Under the pieces are notes generated by a model. The model was given only the letters and a program-made list of their open reading frames with translations. It did not search any database and was not told the DNA's origin. From Lenzites betulinus (Eukaryota > Basidiomycota > Agaricomycetes > Polyporales > Polyporaceae), in contig JABYQU010000002.1 of assembly GCA_022264855.1 (NCBI GenBank), positions 992,001 to 1,056,000 of the forward strand: a stretch of DNA of 64,000 nucleotides, in the 5' to 3' direction. Below, piece after piece: positions 1 to 11,517 of this stretch. Every line of letters begins with the position of its first letter. The first letter of the stretch is position 1. The translations under genes were made by a program, and so were the position numbers.

Positions 1-736
1 TGTGCGCCCGACATTCAGCTGACAACTGCCATGTTCAACTACCGCATTGCTGCCTTAATGTCGCTATCTCCTAACTTATGTCGCGGACCCGACTGGACAA
101 GCCTGCAAACCGCCGGTGTTCCGGGTGTCGCCGCGTGCGAGTTTCGGAGGTATCTCCTTGACGGAGTCCGCGGGTCGTCCGCAACTACGCCTTGAGCGTT
201 GCTTGGGCGCCATATAGCCATGGTGTTTGACTCCTATTCAGCACATACGACGTTTGGGAAGCTTTTCAACCCCAAAATTTAGGACCAGGAGCGGTTGTCA
301 AAGTGTCCTGAGAAGTCGCGCCAAGCCCTAACCCAATTTGAACGTAATGGCAGTAAGTCGCTGGCCGTGCAAACCGAACGAACTATTCCGAAAACATGCC
401 AATCGCAAAGGAGCATACATTACAAGCGTTAGGTTTACCCAATCGTCGCGGATGATTGTCGAGAGCTAACGTTTTCGTTCAATAGCGAAACCCTGAGTTA
501 TGGTGCTTTGTGGGTCCAGCCGTGCGCTTAGGCCTGTCGGCAACCCCGCAGCGTTCTAGGCCCCGGCCACAACTCGCACGGATTGACCTCTCATGCGCAT
601 AGCTTTCCCTCCAGGTGGACGTCAAAGCTGCCGCAAGGACAATGGGTGACAGTGTCAAAGCGGTTGTCTGAGGATATAATGGCTCAATGGCTCGACATTT
701 GGCAGTATCGCATCCCACCGCTCCCTCCACATCGCC
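1..736. other. left-edge intergenic region
   Basis: No coding signal was recognised on either strand. The open frames here are short, overlap one another and resemble no family I know. The last 100-150 bases should contain the promoter of the kinase-like gene that starts at 737, but I see no clear TATA or CCAAT element. Confidence 0.5.
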
Positions 737-1564
737 ATGGCCGCCTTCAGCCCCGAGAACAACCCCAAGCTGCAAGTTCTCTTCAACTGTAAAAAATACA
801 CCTTCACCCAACCGGCTGGTCTTTTCCCCGCTGCCGAGGTCACAGTCCTCGGAGAGGCGGAGCCACGGACGTTCAGCTGTGCCCCTCTCATCCTCACCTA
901 CGACGGCGCCCACTGCATCTACCGGGGCTTCATGTTCCAACGGGATGGCAAGTCGTCGGAGTCTGACCAACCTGTGGACGTTGCGCTGAAGTGGGTCTCC
1001 GGGGAAGAGCGCGTCGCGCGTTTGGCGCAAGAGGCCGAAATCTACGAGACGCAACTCGGCGCGGTTCAAGGAGTAGCGGTGCCAAAGTATTACGGCTTCT
1101 TCACCGGAGAGGTCGAGTCAGCGAAAGTCGCCTGCATCATACTGGAATGGTGCAACGGCCCTGCCATCTACGATGTGCGGGAGTTGAAGTGAGTTTACCA
1201 TCCAGGCTAACGTCCAAGATGCTCATCGATATTGTGTTCTAGCCGCCAACGGATGCTCGCCGCCATCCAGCTGCACAAAGCCGGTGTCATGCACAGCCGC
1301 ATCCTGGACCCGCGCCACTTCCTCAATATGCCAGACGGCACGCTGCGCATCGTCGGCTTCTCGAGTGGAAAGGCACACAAGTGCCCGGGCGCGCTCCCGC
1401 TGACGATGGGGGCTAACAGCGAGTCTCGTCCAACCGAGAGCTGTGGCGAGCTCGACGTTATGGAGTCGCGATACGGCGTGGAGGCGGAGCGCATGGGCAG
1501 GGAGCTCCGCTGGGCTAACGGGCTGTATCCCGAGTTTGTGAGCAGCTTCTATTTTAGGTACTAG
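737..1564 (+). CDS. degenerate protein-kinase-like protein
   Basis: Two exons, 737-1188 and 1243-1564, joined across a 54-nt intron with a GTGAGT donor and TCTAG acceptor; the join restores frame at an Asn codon. The product is about 257 residues. Exon 1 holds a beta-rich N-lobe-like part with a VALKWV stretch (possible strand-3 lysine), a glutamate-containing helix (AQEAEIYETQL) and a hinge-like IILEWCNGP. Exon 2 holds IQLHKAGVMHSRILDPRHFL in place of a catalytic loop and RIVGFSSG in place of DFG. The loop aspartate (HxD) and the DFG aspartate are both absent, so catalysis is unlikely. Proteins of this kind are common in polypore genomes and generally have no assigned role. The gene is short for a full kinase because the C-lobe after the DFG position is nearly missing. 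The family call is an inference from fold-level motifs. Confidence 0.7.
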
Positions 1565-1730
1565 TTGTCGATGCGTTGTTTCTCGTACATTTCATAATTA
1601 CCGCGCCTTCTATACGTATACCTATGTGTACATCTAATTTCGCAATCTATGAATCTATCCTGGGTCTTAGGGCTACATAATGGTGGAACCGTTGCAACGT
1701 CGCGGATCGCTCATCGTATCGTAACGGCCG

Positions 1731-3401
1731 TCAAATATCGTCCTTGTAAATATCCCAACCTACCTGATGTCCACATCCTTCTCTATGAGCAGCATCGCGC
1801 TTTGGGCCGGCTAGGCACAACAACGGACAAGCGTACCCTGCCCTAGCGGCCCCTTGTGCTTGACCATCGCCCGCGACATTGAGCATGAACGCGCCCTCCT
1901 CCTTGACTTCGACGAGTCCCACAAGGCCCTCCTCCCCATACTCATCTTCCTCGTCCCACTCCTCCGAGCCTTTATCCGCAAAATGTAGAACACGCGACAC
2001 CCCGTTCCGCCAGCTCGTCAAGTGCCGATGACGGATAGCCTGCAGCCGCGCAACGCCAATCGCCCAACCACGCTCGAACTCGTCCTTGACAGCCTCATAC
2101 GTCTCGGCATCCAGCGCGCCTGGAAAGCTCGTCGCGAGCGAGCACAGCGTCGGCGCCGGGGGCAGCACGCGGATCTTCTGGCCTCTCTTCGGTATACGTC
2201 CCTTCGGTATGTCTCTACTGGGCTGCAGCGCGCGCTCCGGAGAGGGCGCGCGCAGCGAGATGGTTGCCGTGGCTAAACCTCTACGTCCGCGCCGGACCTT
2301 CTTGCTTGTCGATGCTGCCTCAGTGGCGATCTCTTGCGCGTAGTACGCTTCGGTCCACGCGCGCAGCTTCTTCTCTCGTTCTGTGGCGCGCGCAACTCCT
2401 GCGAGGGCCATGGCCTCGCCGAGCTCCGCCCACTGGATGAACGGGTCTCCGGCATCGAGTTGGACATCGATGCGCTGACTGACGATAGGACAGCCATCGA
2501 GTACAAGCGTCTGGAGGTCTTTGAGGTGTCCGAGGATGCCCGCGACGTCATGGCCCATGACATTACTGGTGGATAGATCGAGAAACCCGAGGGCGGGGAG
2601 TGAGTGTAGGGCCGAATGCAAGTGGCGGGCGATTTGACGTGCTGGGATGCGCAGGCGAAAGTGTTTGAGGTCGTCCGCCATTGGAGATATAGCCAAGGTG
2701 GATAGAGGGTCCAGTCGGAAGAACACGAGGGGTTGCGCGAAGTTTGTTGGGGCAATTGAAGGGTCCAGGGGGTCTTGGACAATGGATAGAACAGGCAATG
2801 CTGGCTCCGGCCAGCTCGACAATGCCAGTAGAGTGGAGTCAAAGTATGCTCCCTGTGCGTGATGAGCATAAGCTCTCCGCGCTATACTCCCGGATGACTC
2901 TCACCTTAAGAAACTGATAGTAGGTCGCCCTTTGAACACTTCACCCGGGGAACATGAGCAGGATGTCTTTGAGGATCGCAGGGCCACTTACTAAGGACGA
3001 AAGCGCATCGAGAGGAAGCGTAGCTGCTCTCGAGGCCTCTGAAATATCTCCTCCAGGTGCTCAGGAGCAAAGCTAGGACCAATGTAGACCTTCAAGGACG
3101 TCAGGGAAGGTAATAGAGCCATCAGGTTCACGAAGATATCCGCGTCCGCATTCCAGCTCTCGAACGAGAACTCGCGCACGCGCGCCGCGTCCACGGGTGC
3201 ATGACGGAGGCGACGGTATAGCTGGAAGACTTGTTCTCCACGGGTGAGGCGTATCTTTTCAAAGAGCAGGTATGTTGGGACGGGAGATCTGGGGATGGCT
3301 TTGCTGAGTGAGACTAGTGACTGCGTGAAGTCGGCCTGATCGAAGTGGGAGACGATGTCGTGAAGTAATTCCCCAGGAAGGCTGTCCAGAGTCCGGCTCA
3401 T
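1731..3401 (-). CDS. F-box-like / leucine-rich protein
   Basis: Two exons on the minus strand: 3401-2992 and 2886-1731. The donor is GTAAGT at 2991. The only acceptor that avoids a stop and keeps the long downstream frame is GGGAG at about 2887, which is pyrimidine-poor, so this junction is moderately certain. The predicted length is about 521 residues. The N-terminus (LDSLPGELLHDIVSHFDQ) has the look of an F-box, the Skp1-binding helix set of SCF ubiquitin ligase receptors. Leucine-rich stretches follow (ALLPSLTSLKVYI, LPALGFLDLS, LKDLQTLVLDGCP) and probably act as substrate-binding repeats. A basic linker and an acidic tail (EEWDEEDEYGEEG) come after. It ends convergently with the kinase-like gene. 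No substrate can be named. A second F-box/LRR-like gene lies on the far side of the Hsp78 gene. Confidence 0.72.
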
Positions 3402-3850
3402 TCCAAGGTTGTCGGAGAATACAGGAAAGGTACGAACAGCTGGACGAGTACCAAGTAGGGTGTCAGGAGGAAAACGCCATGACGGTCAGCGGAGTCGGAA
3501 AGAGCTGTGTTGTGATGGGCTCGTGAATCATTACATAATCAGCCTCGTAGTACACGCACATGCGGTCCAAATCATCACTCACAGTAGTTCTGAACTAAGT
3601 TCAGGGGCCGGTCGAGCAGAGCGCTGCATCGTCTACCCGTGCAACCTCACCAGTACGGTTAAGAGTAGGGTGTGAATACATTTCGATGTCTAATGTACTG
3701 CTATACTACATGATGTGTGGTCTAAGCTACATATTATTACCGTAGCGGAATAGCCGCTGCGGCGGATCCTGCAATATTGATTCTAACATAGGGTCTCCAC
3801 CCTGGGCCTGAGGCCTGAGCATGACCGGTCACCCATTTCAAAGACACGCT
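3402..3850. other. intergenic, F-box-like gene promoter and Hsp78 3' end
   Basis: This 449-base gap separates the start of the F-box-like gene from the Hsp78 stop codon; both genes are on the minus strand. It should hold the Hsp78 terminator and the F-box-like gene promoter. No convincing ORF or repeat is visible. Confidence 0.5.
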
Positions 3851-6800
3851 CTACTCGTTGTGCTCCACATTAGCTATGGGGGTCGAAGAGGTAGCGATGG
3901 TTGGATCCGCCTCGTGATTATCCTTGATGTCTAGGTCCTTTCCGTCACCTATGGCGCGGATTTGCACAACGTCGCCATCCCTACAGCATGCCACATTGAG
4001 CATTCACTTGTCTTCAAAATAACCTTGCGCCATATAGACGTACCTAATCGTGCCCTTGAGGAGCTTCTGCGCGAGCGGGAACAGCACCTTCGTGCGCACG
4101 ATACGCGCGATCGCCCGCGCACCATATATGTCCGAGTATCCCTCCTTCGCGAGCCAGTCCTTCGCGCTAGCGTCAACGTCGAGCGTGATCCGCCGCGGAC
4201 GCAGGCGGTCCTGCACGTCATTGAGGCGCAAGTCGACAACCTTGAGAATGCTCTCCCGCGAGAGCTTGTTGAACACAAGCATGGAGTCGAGACGGTTCAA
4301 GAGTTCTGGGGGGAAGTATTCCGCCGTGCGCTCGAGGACTTCATTCCGTGCGTCGGGTGAGACAGCACCCGTGACAGGGTCCGATGCGGAAGCGTGCGCG
4401 AGGATGTCTGAGCCAAGGTTGGAGGTGAGGCAGATGATCGTGTTCTTGAAATCAACCTTGCGCCCCTGGGAGTCGGTGATGCTACCCTCGTCGAGAATTT
4501 GCAGCAAGATCATCGTGACGTCCTTGTGGGCCTTCTCGAGTTCGTCAAGTAGGATCACGGCTGTGATTTGTGTCAGTCAATGCGAACGATAAAAGTGTTT
4601 GCAAACGCACCGTATGGCTTGCGTCGGACGGCTTCGGTGAGTTGACCACCTTCCTCAAAGCCGACATACCCGGGTGCTGCACCGATGAGTCGCGAGATGG
4701 TATGGCGATCATGGTACTCAGACATGTTAATGTTGATTCTGTGCAAGAGCAAGTCAGTAAAAGGCATGAACTCCAGCTCCACATTGTACTCACAGACCGC
4801 GGGACTCGTCGTTGAACAAAAACCCTGCAAGTGCTTTGCATAGCTCCGTCTACATTGGAAGTTGTCAGCTGTCATAGATGCCATATGATATGATGTCTAC
4901 CCACCTTGCCAACGCCAGTGGGTCCAAGGAAGAGGAAGGATGCAACCGGGCGATTCGGCGCCTGGAGACCAGCACGCGATATGCGCACCGCATCGCTGAC
5001 GGCCTCGACAACGTGATCCTGGCCGACCACTCGCGTTCTCAGAACATCCTCCATCTGCGTACAAAGTTGTTCATGAGCTATGCACGCCGCAAACCCGTGA
5101 GAAGACACTTACATGCACCAGCTTCTCCCGTTCACCTTTCAGCAAGCTCTGGACAGGGATACCCGTAGCCTTCGCAACAACACGTGCAATATCTGCGCTC
5201 GTCACCCTGTCATGCAGCATGGCGAGGGGGCCTGCCGCATCCTCGCTCTCGCCACGCTCGCCCGCGCTCTCCGCCGGTAGCTGACGCTCGAGTTCCGGAA
5301 TCGTAGCAAAGCGCAAGCGGGAGGCGCGCTCGTACTGGCCCTGGCGTTGTGCAATATCGAGCTCACGCTTCGCGTCCTCAAGGCGCTGCTTCACGTCCTT
5401 GATGCGGTCGAGGCGTGCTCGCTCGCTGTGCCAGACCTGCGTGAGCTGCGCAGCGTGTTCACGTTTCTCTTTCAGTGTCTGCTCGACCTTTGCGCGACGT
5501 TCGGCAGAAAAGACATCCGTTTCGTTCTTGAGACTCTCCCGCTCAATCTCGAGCGTCATGATCTCGCGGTCAAGAGCCTCTAGCTCGTCGGGTTTGCTTT
5601 CTTGGGCGAGGCGCAGGGCAGATGCGGCTTCGTCCACCAGGTCGATGGCCTTGTCGGGTAGGAAGCGGTCCGATATGTACCGTGAGCTGTACACCGCGGC
5701 TGCAACAAATATAAGTGGGCAATTCCCGACAGAAGGAGCTCCAGCACTTACCAGTGACAAGCGCGCCGTCAGAGATTCCGACACCATGATGCACTTCGTA
5801 CCGAGGCTTGAGACCACGGAGAATCGAAATAGTCGCCTCCACTGTGGGTTCATCTATCTGCACAGGCTGGAACCGACGTTCAAGCGCTGCGTCCTTCCCG
5901 ATAGTCTTTCGGTATTCGTCCGCTAGTAGATGGCACGTCAAACTTGATCTGCCAAGAAGTTGTAGAACAAACCTACGTGTGGTGGCACCGACGAGCTGCA
6001 GACCACGAGCAAGGGCAGGTTTGATCATCTGGCCTGCATCGATACTGCCCTCTGCTTTCCCGAGGTTGAAGAGCGTGTCTAGATGCCCGGATGAACATAC
6101 AGCGCGAACAACCTTGTAGCCATTCGATACTCACGAAGTTCGTCGATGAAACATATAACGTTACCCGCCTGAAGCGCAGAGTCAGCGTGCCCCGGTACGG
6201 GTGTCTACTCAACACCTACCTCATCTTCGATATCCTTGATCAGAGCCTTGAATTTCTCCTCGAACTGGCCACGGATTCCGGACCCCGCCATGATCGCGGC
6301 AAGGTCCAAAGAAAGTACCCGTTTGTTCTGCAGAGACTAAAGGGAGGCGTGTGTTATTTGTAGTGCATTCCGGGGATGTGACACGAAGCTCACCTCCGGG
6401 ACTTCTTTCGCGATAATGCGTTGCGCAAGTCCTTCGAGAATGGCGGTCTTGCCAACGCCGGGCGGACCAATGAGCTATAACACTAGTGAGCGTCCTGAAA
6501 TACATTGGATCGGGAAGGAACCTTACGACGGGGTTGGACTTTGTACGACGAGACAGAACTCGAGGCATGTTAATACCCGAAGCAACCTGTTCGAGGGTAA
6601 TTACAACTCACTTTGAATGGTTCTGCGTATCTCTACGGGGGACATTGGTCAGGAAAACAAACTTGGTAACAAGTCATAGATACATACCCTCATCACGGCC
6701 GATGGTAGGGTCAAGCTTGCCATTCTTAGCAAGCTCTGTAAGGTCAACGCTCTATAGGGATGTGTGAGCACGCCGCGGTTACAAGAGTCTGTATGGGGGG

Positions 6801-7173
6801 AGCATAGAGGTTATGGTCGTCATACGTAGCGCAAGAAACGTATGCAAGGGATACATGTGGCAGCCGTATGCAAGAAGAGACGACGAGAGACGGTGAAGAG
6901 GTGGTCAAAACTCACATATTCCTTAAGAGCTTCACCCTTCTGCCGCTGTTGGCCCATCATGTTAAAGCCGGGGAAGCCCCCTGTTCCTCCCCCAGGTGGC
7001 CCTTGAACATATGAACGTGAGATAAGAAGTGGCCCATTTGCAAAGGTAGGCCGCGGTGAGATGCGGGAGAGGGGGGCTCGGCGAGGAAGTGCAGCAAGCA
7101 CTCGCTGGGATGTTGAGCGGGAAGATGGTAGCGAGAGTGAAAGCCGTGTTGAGGCTACTTGTTTCCGCAGCAT
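3851..7173 (-). CDS. HSP78: mitochondrial Hsp78/ClpB-type AAA+ disaggregase
   Basis: ATP-driven protein disaggregase of the mitochondrial matrix (Hsp100/ClpB family), which works with mitochondrial Hsp70. The start at 7173 begins an arginine/serine-rich, acid-poor presequence ([16 protein letters not shown]) typical of matrix import. About a dozen short exons follow. The first AAA module has Walker A GPPGVGKT (near 6450-6475), Walker B with CFIDELH (near 6135-6160) and GATT plus the ALERRFQPV box. A coiled-coil M-domain rich in E/R/K lies at about 5580-5250. The second AAA module has GPTGVGKT (near 4903-4926, cut by an intron after the GK), the [21 protein letters not shown] pore region, [17 protein letters not shown] and [10 protein letters not shown]. 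The last small exon encodes a polar tail ending VEHNE, with stop at 3851-3853. No N-terminal ClpB substrate domain is visible, as expected for Hsp78 and unlike cytosolic Hsp104. Confidence 0.95.
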
Positions 7174-7832
7174 ATAGGGAGAAAACTTTCCAAGTAAATG
7201 TTCGGTAACAAAAAAAAGCAAGAGACCAGACGAAAGAATGCGACTCGGAGGGGGGAGGAGCAATTCCGAAGAGCCCGACCTCCTCTTGTAGCGCACCGAC
7301 GCGATCACGTGTCTATCGCTTAAACTGGAATGCGCGAGAATTCTCTCCGCCAGTCCGACGTCCTGGCAGCGTCCTCCTCTCTCCCTTCAAACCTCTTACC
7401 TTTGTGCCACGATAACTTTGCCTTCACCGACATCATCTACATATCTAGAGCGGCAGTAATATAGTCACCTGCAACATCTTTATCCTGACTGGCTATACTA
7501 AGGCTATGGAAACTCGACGAGCCTGCCGGCGTTATTTTTCTCCTAATGTCGGCTCGGGGACCATTGCCGTTACACAACATAAGTTCTGATGAGCGACCGT
7601 ATTTTAACCACGTACGTGTACAGCAACTTAAATGAGCCGCGCTCGAGCTGTTATTACAGTGTTCTTAGTACGTCCTGAACACGCTCTCGCAGAGTACGCT
7701 AATGTCCTCGATAGACCCATGACGTGAGTGGTGATATCATTATAGAGTACATACAGATAGCACAGAGCAATACACACATACAGCCAGAGAGTAATATGAC
7801 CATGACAAGGCCTGGTAGTACATGGAAAGTTC
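7174..7832. other. intergenic, Hsp78 promoter region
   Basis: This is the 659-base region upstream of the Hsp78 start and downstream of the second F-box/LRR-like gene, both on the minus strand. The half nearest Hsp78 holds an A-rich run (about 7207-7217) and a GAA-rich palindromic patch at 7327-7348, described separately. No gene is seen. Confidence 0.45.
7327..7348. promoter_or_regulatory. possible heat-shock-factor-like GAA/TTC cluster
   Basis: A GGAAT unit, a five-base gap, and a GAGAATTCTC palindrome lie about 160 bases upstream of the Hsp78 start. HSF sites are arrays of nGAAn units in alternating orientation. Here the spacing fits two GAA units, but the inverted TTC is shifted, so the match is imperfect. 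It is listed because the neighbouring gene is a heat-shock chaperone. The EcoRI-like palindrome could be chance. Confidence 0.25.
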
Positions 7833-9207
7833 TCACTCAGTCCCCGACTTCCACTCCGCATCGAGCAGCTGAATCCTCCGCCTGCCCAATTTGCGCTTCC
7901 AGTACTGCATCTCGCCCTGTACGCCCGCCTGCTGTGCACGCTCCGACATCCCCCCTCTGAGCCACTTCACATCGCGCGACCGGACGATGCATAGGTGTGG
8001 AAGCTTGGGTAGTAGCCTTTCCAGGACCACCAGAAACTCGGAAGTTGGCCGGGGGACGGAGAGGATCTTCAAGTGGTGCTGCTGGGCGACGGTGAGCGTG
8101 AGCGCGGGGAGCGGGAGCTCAAGCGAGAGGTGTTCGAGTGAGGGGCATGTGTCCAGGAGCGTGGTGGGAGAAGGGAAGACAGCTGTTGGCCATTGTTTGA
8201 CGACATGCAAGTACAAGGAGGTGAGGTGCACCCCATGGGTGGAGATGAACCGCGACGTGAGGGAAGAGGGGACGGAGTGATCGTCATATGGTGTGAGCGT
8301 GAGACGTCGGAGTGCGGGCAGAGGCGAGTGAAGGAGGGCGTATAATGCAGGAGATGTGGGCATAGATAATATGGTCAACCGACTGAGAAAGGGTAGGTGT
8401 AATGGTAGGAAGTGGGCCGGAGGAGGGGTTATATCCCGGCTGGCAACTAGATCAAGCAGGTCGACGCCTGACCCAGATATATCGAGCTCCTCTAGACGCG
8501 TACACGCTCTAAGCAGCTCAACGAAAGGATCGTCGGTATATTGCAGCGAAGTCCTCAATCGTACTCCCTTCAGTACTCGGAGGTTGTTTGCGCCTTCGCG
8601 GTCAGCGAGACTAGACACAGTCCGCTGGCTCCACGCGAACTGAGGATTGACCACCAGGGTAGACATGAATGGTACCATCCTTGAGATGGTGTTCAGAAAC
8701 GCGTCCAAGTGGAAAGCATCGTCGGAGGATGCCAGGCATAAGGTAGATATGTCAAGGGTCCGGATCCATCGTCCCGGTGCGGAGTAAGGGATACGGCGGA
8801 TGGAATCCCATTGCGCATCGGCAGTATGGAGGCGCGCGGTAAGCTTCGCGAGAGCTTGAAGCGACGGGATGTTTATGTGAGTGTAAAGCAATGGAAGCGC
8901 AGCAGCCTAGTTGACGAGCTTTATAAAATGCCTGCCGACCCTCGAGAATCACACTACTTACATGAATGTCCTTCGAAATGAGCAAGAGCCCCGTTCTCAA
9001 GGCAGGCGCGTCTGGTCCCCCGAAAGGCCCTCCAGGGTCATAGAACGCGAAAGCATTCTGGAGGATCTGCGCCCATATCTCGGAGGGAAGGGGCTTGAGC
9101 GGAGGTTTGGACGGCAGAAGCGGCAGCAGGAGAAAGCTACTCGGTGTTCGCGCTAGCGGACGAGGCTTGAGCCACACTGGCTGGGGGGTCGCAAGAACGG
9201 TGCTCAT
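7833..9207 (-). CDS. F-box/LRR-like protein
   Basis: Two exons, 9207-8962 and 8906-7833, with a 55-nt intron (GTAAGT donor, CTAG acceptor) in phase 0; the product is 439 residues. The N-terminus has a short proline-rich lead, then PLPSEIWAQILQNAF, which resembles an F-box core, and ISKDIHAAALPLLYTHI, a common signature after the F-box in fungal members. The remainder is leucine-rich with irregular repeats (CTRLEELDISGS, LPFLSRLTILSMP, CPSLEHLSLELPLP). It is probably an SCF receptor subunit by analogy; the substrate is unknown. It ends in the basic stretch RKLGRRRIQLLDAEW. It lies on the same strand as Hsp78, 659 bases downstream of the Hsp78 start. It shares the F-box plus leucine-rich layout with the gene at 1731-3401, but I see no close sequence identity. 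Confidence 0.75.
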
Positions 9208-9706
9208 GGACGCTGTTCAACCCTAGCAGTATCAGACCATAGTGGTGTGTTAGGACAAGCTGGGGCTTGATGGGGACATGCGGGTGATGAGAGCGGCGGT
9301 AACGCCATGAATCTATAGTGGTCGTGAGATACAACTCGCTTTCGGCCAGTTCGCATTCAACGCCGTCGAAGTCCGAAGCGCCCGGAGGCTCCCCGCACAT
9401 CCGCGGTCCGGAATTGCACACCCGAGATCTCACGACACTCAGGCCGCTGATACTTGTTCACCCATCGCCTGGTAGCCATGACGCGTGACGCTTAGCGACA
9501 GATTGGAGTGCTTCAGAGCAAAATAACAATGCTAGTAAGTACGATGCGTAGCGTGCGTTCTCTTATATAGTAACGACCACAGCAAACTAGTTTCAAAGTA
9601 AAATACTTTGCACAGAAGAGTATAGATACGACAACTTACTGAGAATCAACGCGTGAGCACGACATTTGGTCAAGCATGGAGGTAGAATACTGACTGCGAG
9701 TGAGGC
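9208..9706. other. intergenic, 5' of F-box/LRR-like gene
   Basis: This 499-base stretch lies between the start of the F-box/LRR-like gene and the stop of the WBP11-type gene. The part nearest the latter (about 9520-9660) is A/T-richer and contains possible polyadenylation-type AATAAC and AAAATA words. No gene is seen. Confidence 0.45.
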
Positions 9707-11517
9707 TCAACTCGGAGGGTTGGCCAAGATATCGCCCATCTCCTCCAAAAACTTGTCATAGTCGTCCTTCGGTTTCGGTGTTGCCTTCGCAGGCTGTGTG
9801 TCCGCCTTTGCTTTCTTTGGTGGGGGTGCTCCGAAGGTATGCTGCAGCGTGCTGAGTAAGTCAGGCCGAGCAGCAGGGGCCACGTCCTCTTCATCCTTGT
9901 CGTCTGCGGGGCCGACAGTGGGAGCAGCGTTGACTTTAGACGGGCCTGCACCAGCTTTCTTTCTCTTCAGCGTGGACGGTACGAACGCAGTCGCTTCCTT
10001 CTTAAAATCACGCAGCTGTGGCTCCGCCGAGATAACAGCGAACACGGGAGGCCCCGTTGGTGGTGCCGACGCCCCCAGACGTACGCCGCCTGAAGTAGCT
10101 TTCGGTGCTGGTGGGCCACCCGCGCGGGATGCACGATGTGCTTGAAATGTCTGATGAGGAACAGAGGACAGCGGATCCTGCATTATGTTGACATTTGGGC
10201 CGCGTCGTGGGTAGAATCCTGGAGGGGGCGGGGGCATAGGTGGATGCATTTGTGTGGGCGGGAAAGGTGGGAATCCGGCGGGGGGTGGGGGAGGACCTCC
10301 TGGTAGCGGCGGGCCAGATACCAATGGAAAACCGGGTGGTGGAGGCGGGGCGAATGTCATGGAGGCAAACCCTGGTGGCGGAGGTGGTGGCGGGAACATA
10401 GTACCAGGAGGTGGTGGCATCATAGCAAAACCCGGGGGTGGCGGTAGGGAATGAACACCGGGAGGAAGGGGAGGAGCGCCAGGCAAACCTGGGGGTGGAG
10501 GAGGAAAAGGTGTATCCAGTGGCGGTAAGGATGCGGGTGAATGACCTGGAGGAAATGGAGGCACGGGTAGTGCTGGAACGCGTTCGCATTAGAACCGCGC
10601 ATGGATTCGGAGGGCAATGACAAATACCTTCTTGACCTGGCTTAGGAGGAGGAGGACCTTCAGGCATAGGAATGTCGTCGTCACTGTCATCAGACTCCTC
10701 CTCTGGTGGCGGTCCCTCGGGCATTATGATATCGTCGTCTGTGAGAGGTCGGGTGAGCATTTGCACGATTGAGTGTGAGGATGAACGTACCAGATTCCTC
10801 TTCCGCTTCGCTATCGACTTCGTTAGGCAGGAGCGCTGCGCACGAAGTGTCAAAGAAAATTACCGCTATACCGGGCTTGATACGCACCTCGCTCAACGTA
10901 AGGCATACCGGGGGGCGGTACACCAAACGGGTTGTATACGGGATCATAGTAGACACTTCTCTCCGGATGACGAGGGAGACCATTCTTCTTGAACAAGTTT
11001 CGTGTCTTGGGTTTTGTGCTTTCCTCCTCTTGCGTCTCCTCGCGCCGGTCCGTCGGCTTCCGCGACCGGTAGACTAATTTGCGCTGGTCCGGGTGTTCCT
11101 TGACATACTCTTCTTTCTTCTTCTTGATCTTTTCGAGCTCAGATTTGAGCTCGGCAAGCCGTGCCTTGTCTGTGGAGGATGACTCTGCTCCAGACTCTAG
11201 CTTCTCAATCTCATCCTCGATATCTGGCCATAGCGTCAGATGTCATTCGGAAGAGCAAGAGCGCGTTTACTCACCTCGTGTGTCCTTCTTTACTAGTGCA
11301 AAGTCTCTCGTCTTTGCGCGATCCGCTTTATTCTACTACACGAAATGCCGATGAGATTATGCACGTGTGGGGTAAACATGGCGACTGCTTGCCTTCTTGA
11401 GTTCCTTCTTCCGCTGGGCCTTTCCTGCGGTTGAGGTGTAAGTCGCGCAATTGCATAGCCGCGCTCATGTGACGTACTGAATGCATCTGCAGGGTTTGCG
11501 CTCTTGCCCTTGGCCAT
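9707..11517 (-). CDS. WBP11-type polyproline splicing protein
   Basis: Minus-strand multi-exon gene starting at 11517 (MAKGKSANPADAF) and ending at the TGA at 9707-9709. The N-terminus read across three exons is ANPADAFRKAQRKKELKKNK, the Wbp11 domain signature of the nuclear WW-domain-binding, spliceosome-associated protein. A charged coiled-coil-like helix (ELKSELEKIKKKKEEYVKE) follows, then acidic DDSDDDIPMPEGPPP blocks, and a long proline-rich segment of repeated PPPPPGF units (about 10170-10560), the WW/SH3 ligand region. The C-terminus ends KPKDDYDKFLEEMGDIL, another conserved Wbp11-like element. One intron uses a GC donor (11392-11391). The role in pre-mRNA splicing and PP1 interaction is taken from the animal family and not shown here. 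It is divergent from the RING gene at 11824. Confidence 0.85.
10170..10560. repeat. polyproline-coding low-complexity tract
   Basis: Short imperfect repeats of GGTGGTGGAGG type on the plus strand encode PPPPPGF/PPPPG repeats on the minus strand inside the WBP11-type gene. The tract is a likely site of length variation and gives a spurious glycine-rich open frame on the other strand. Confidence 0.7.

Noticed and set aside
479..1069. 196-residue open frame on the minus strand across the kinase-like gene
   Set aside because: It lies opposite a plus-strand exon with clean splicing and shows no recognisable family; it is a shadow of the coding frame.
10254..10454. glycine-rich open frame (GGGGG repeats) on the plus strand
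   Set aside because: It is the complement of the polyproline segment of the WBP11-type gene.
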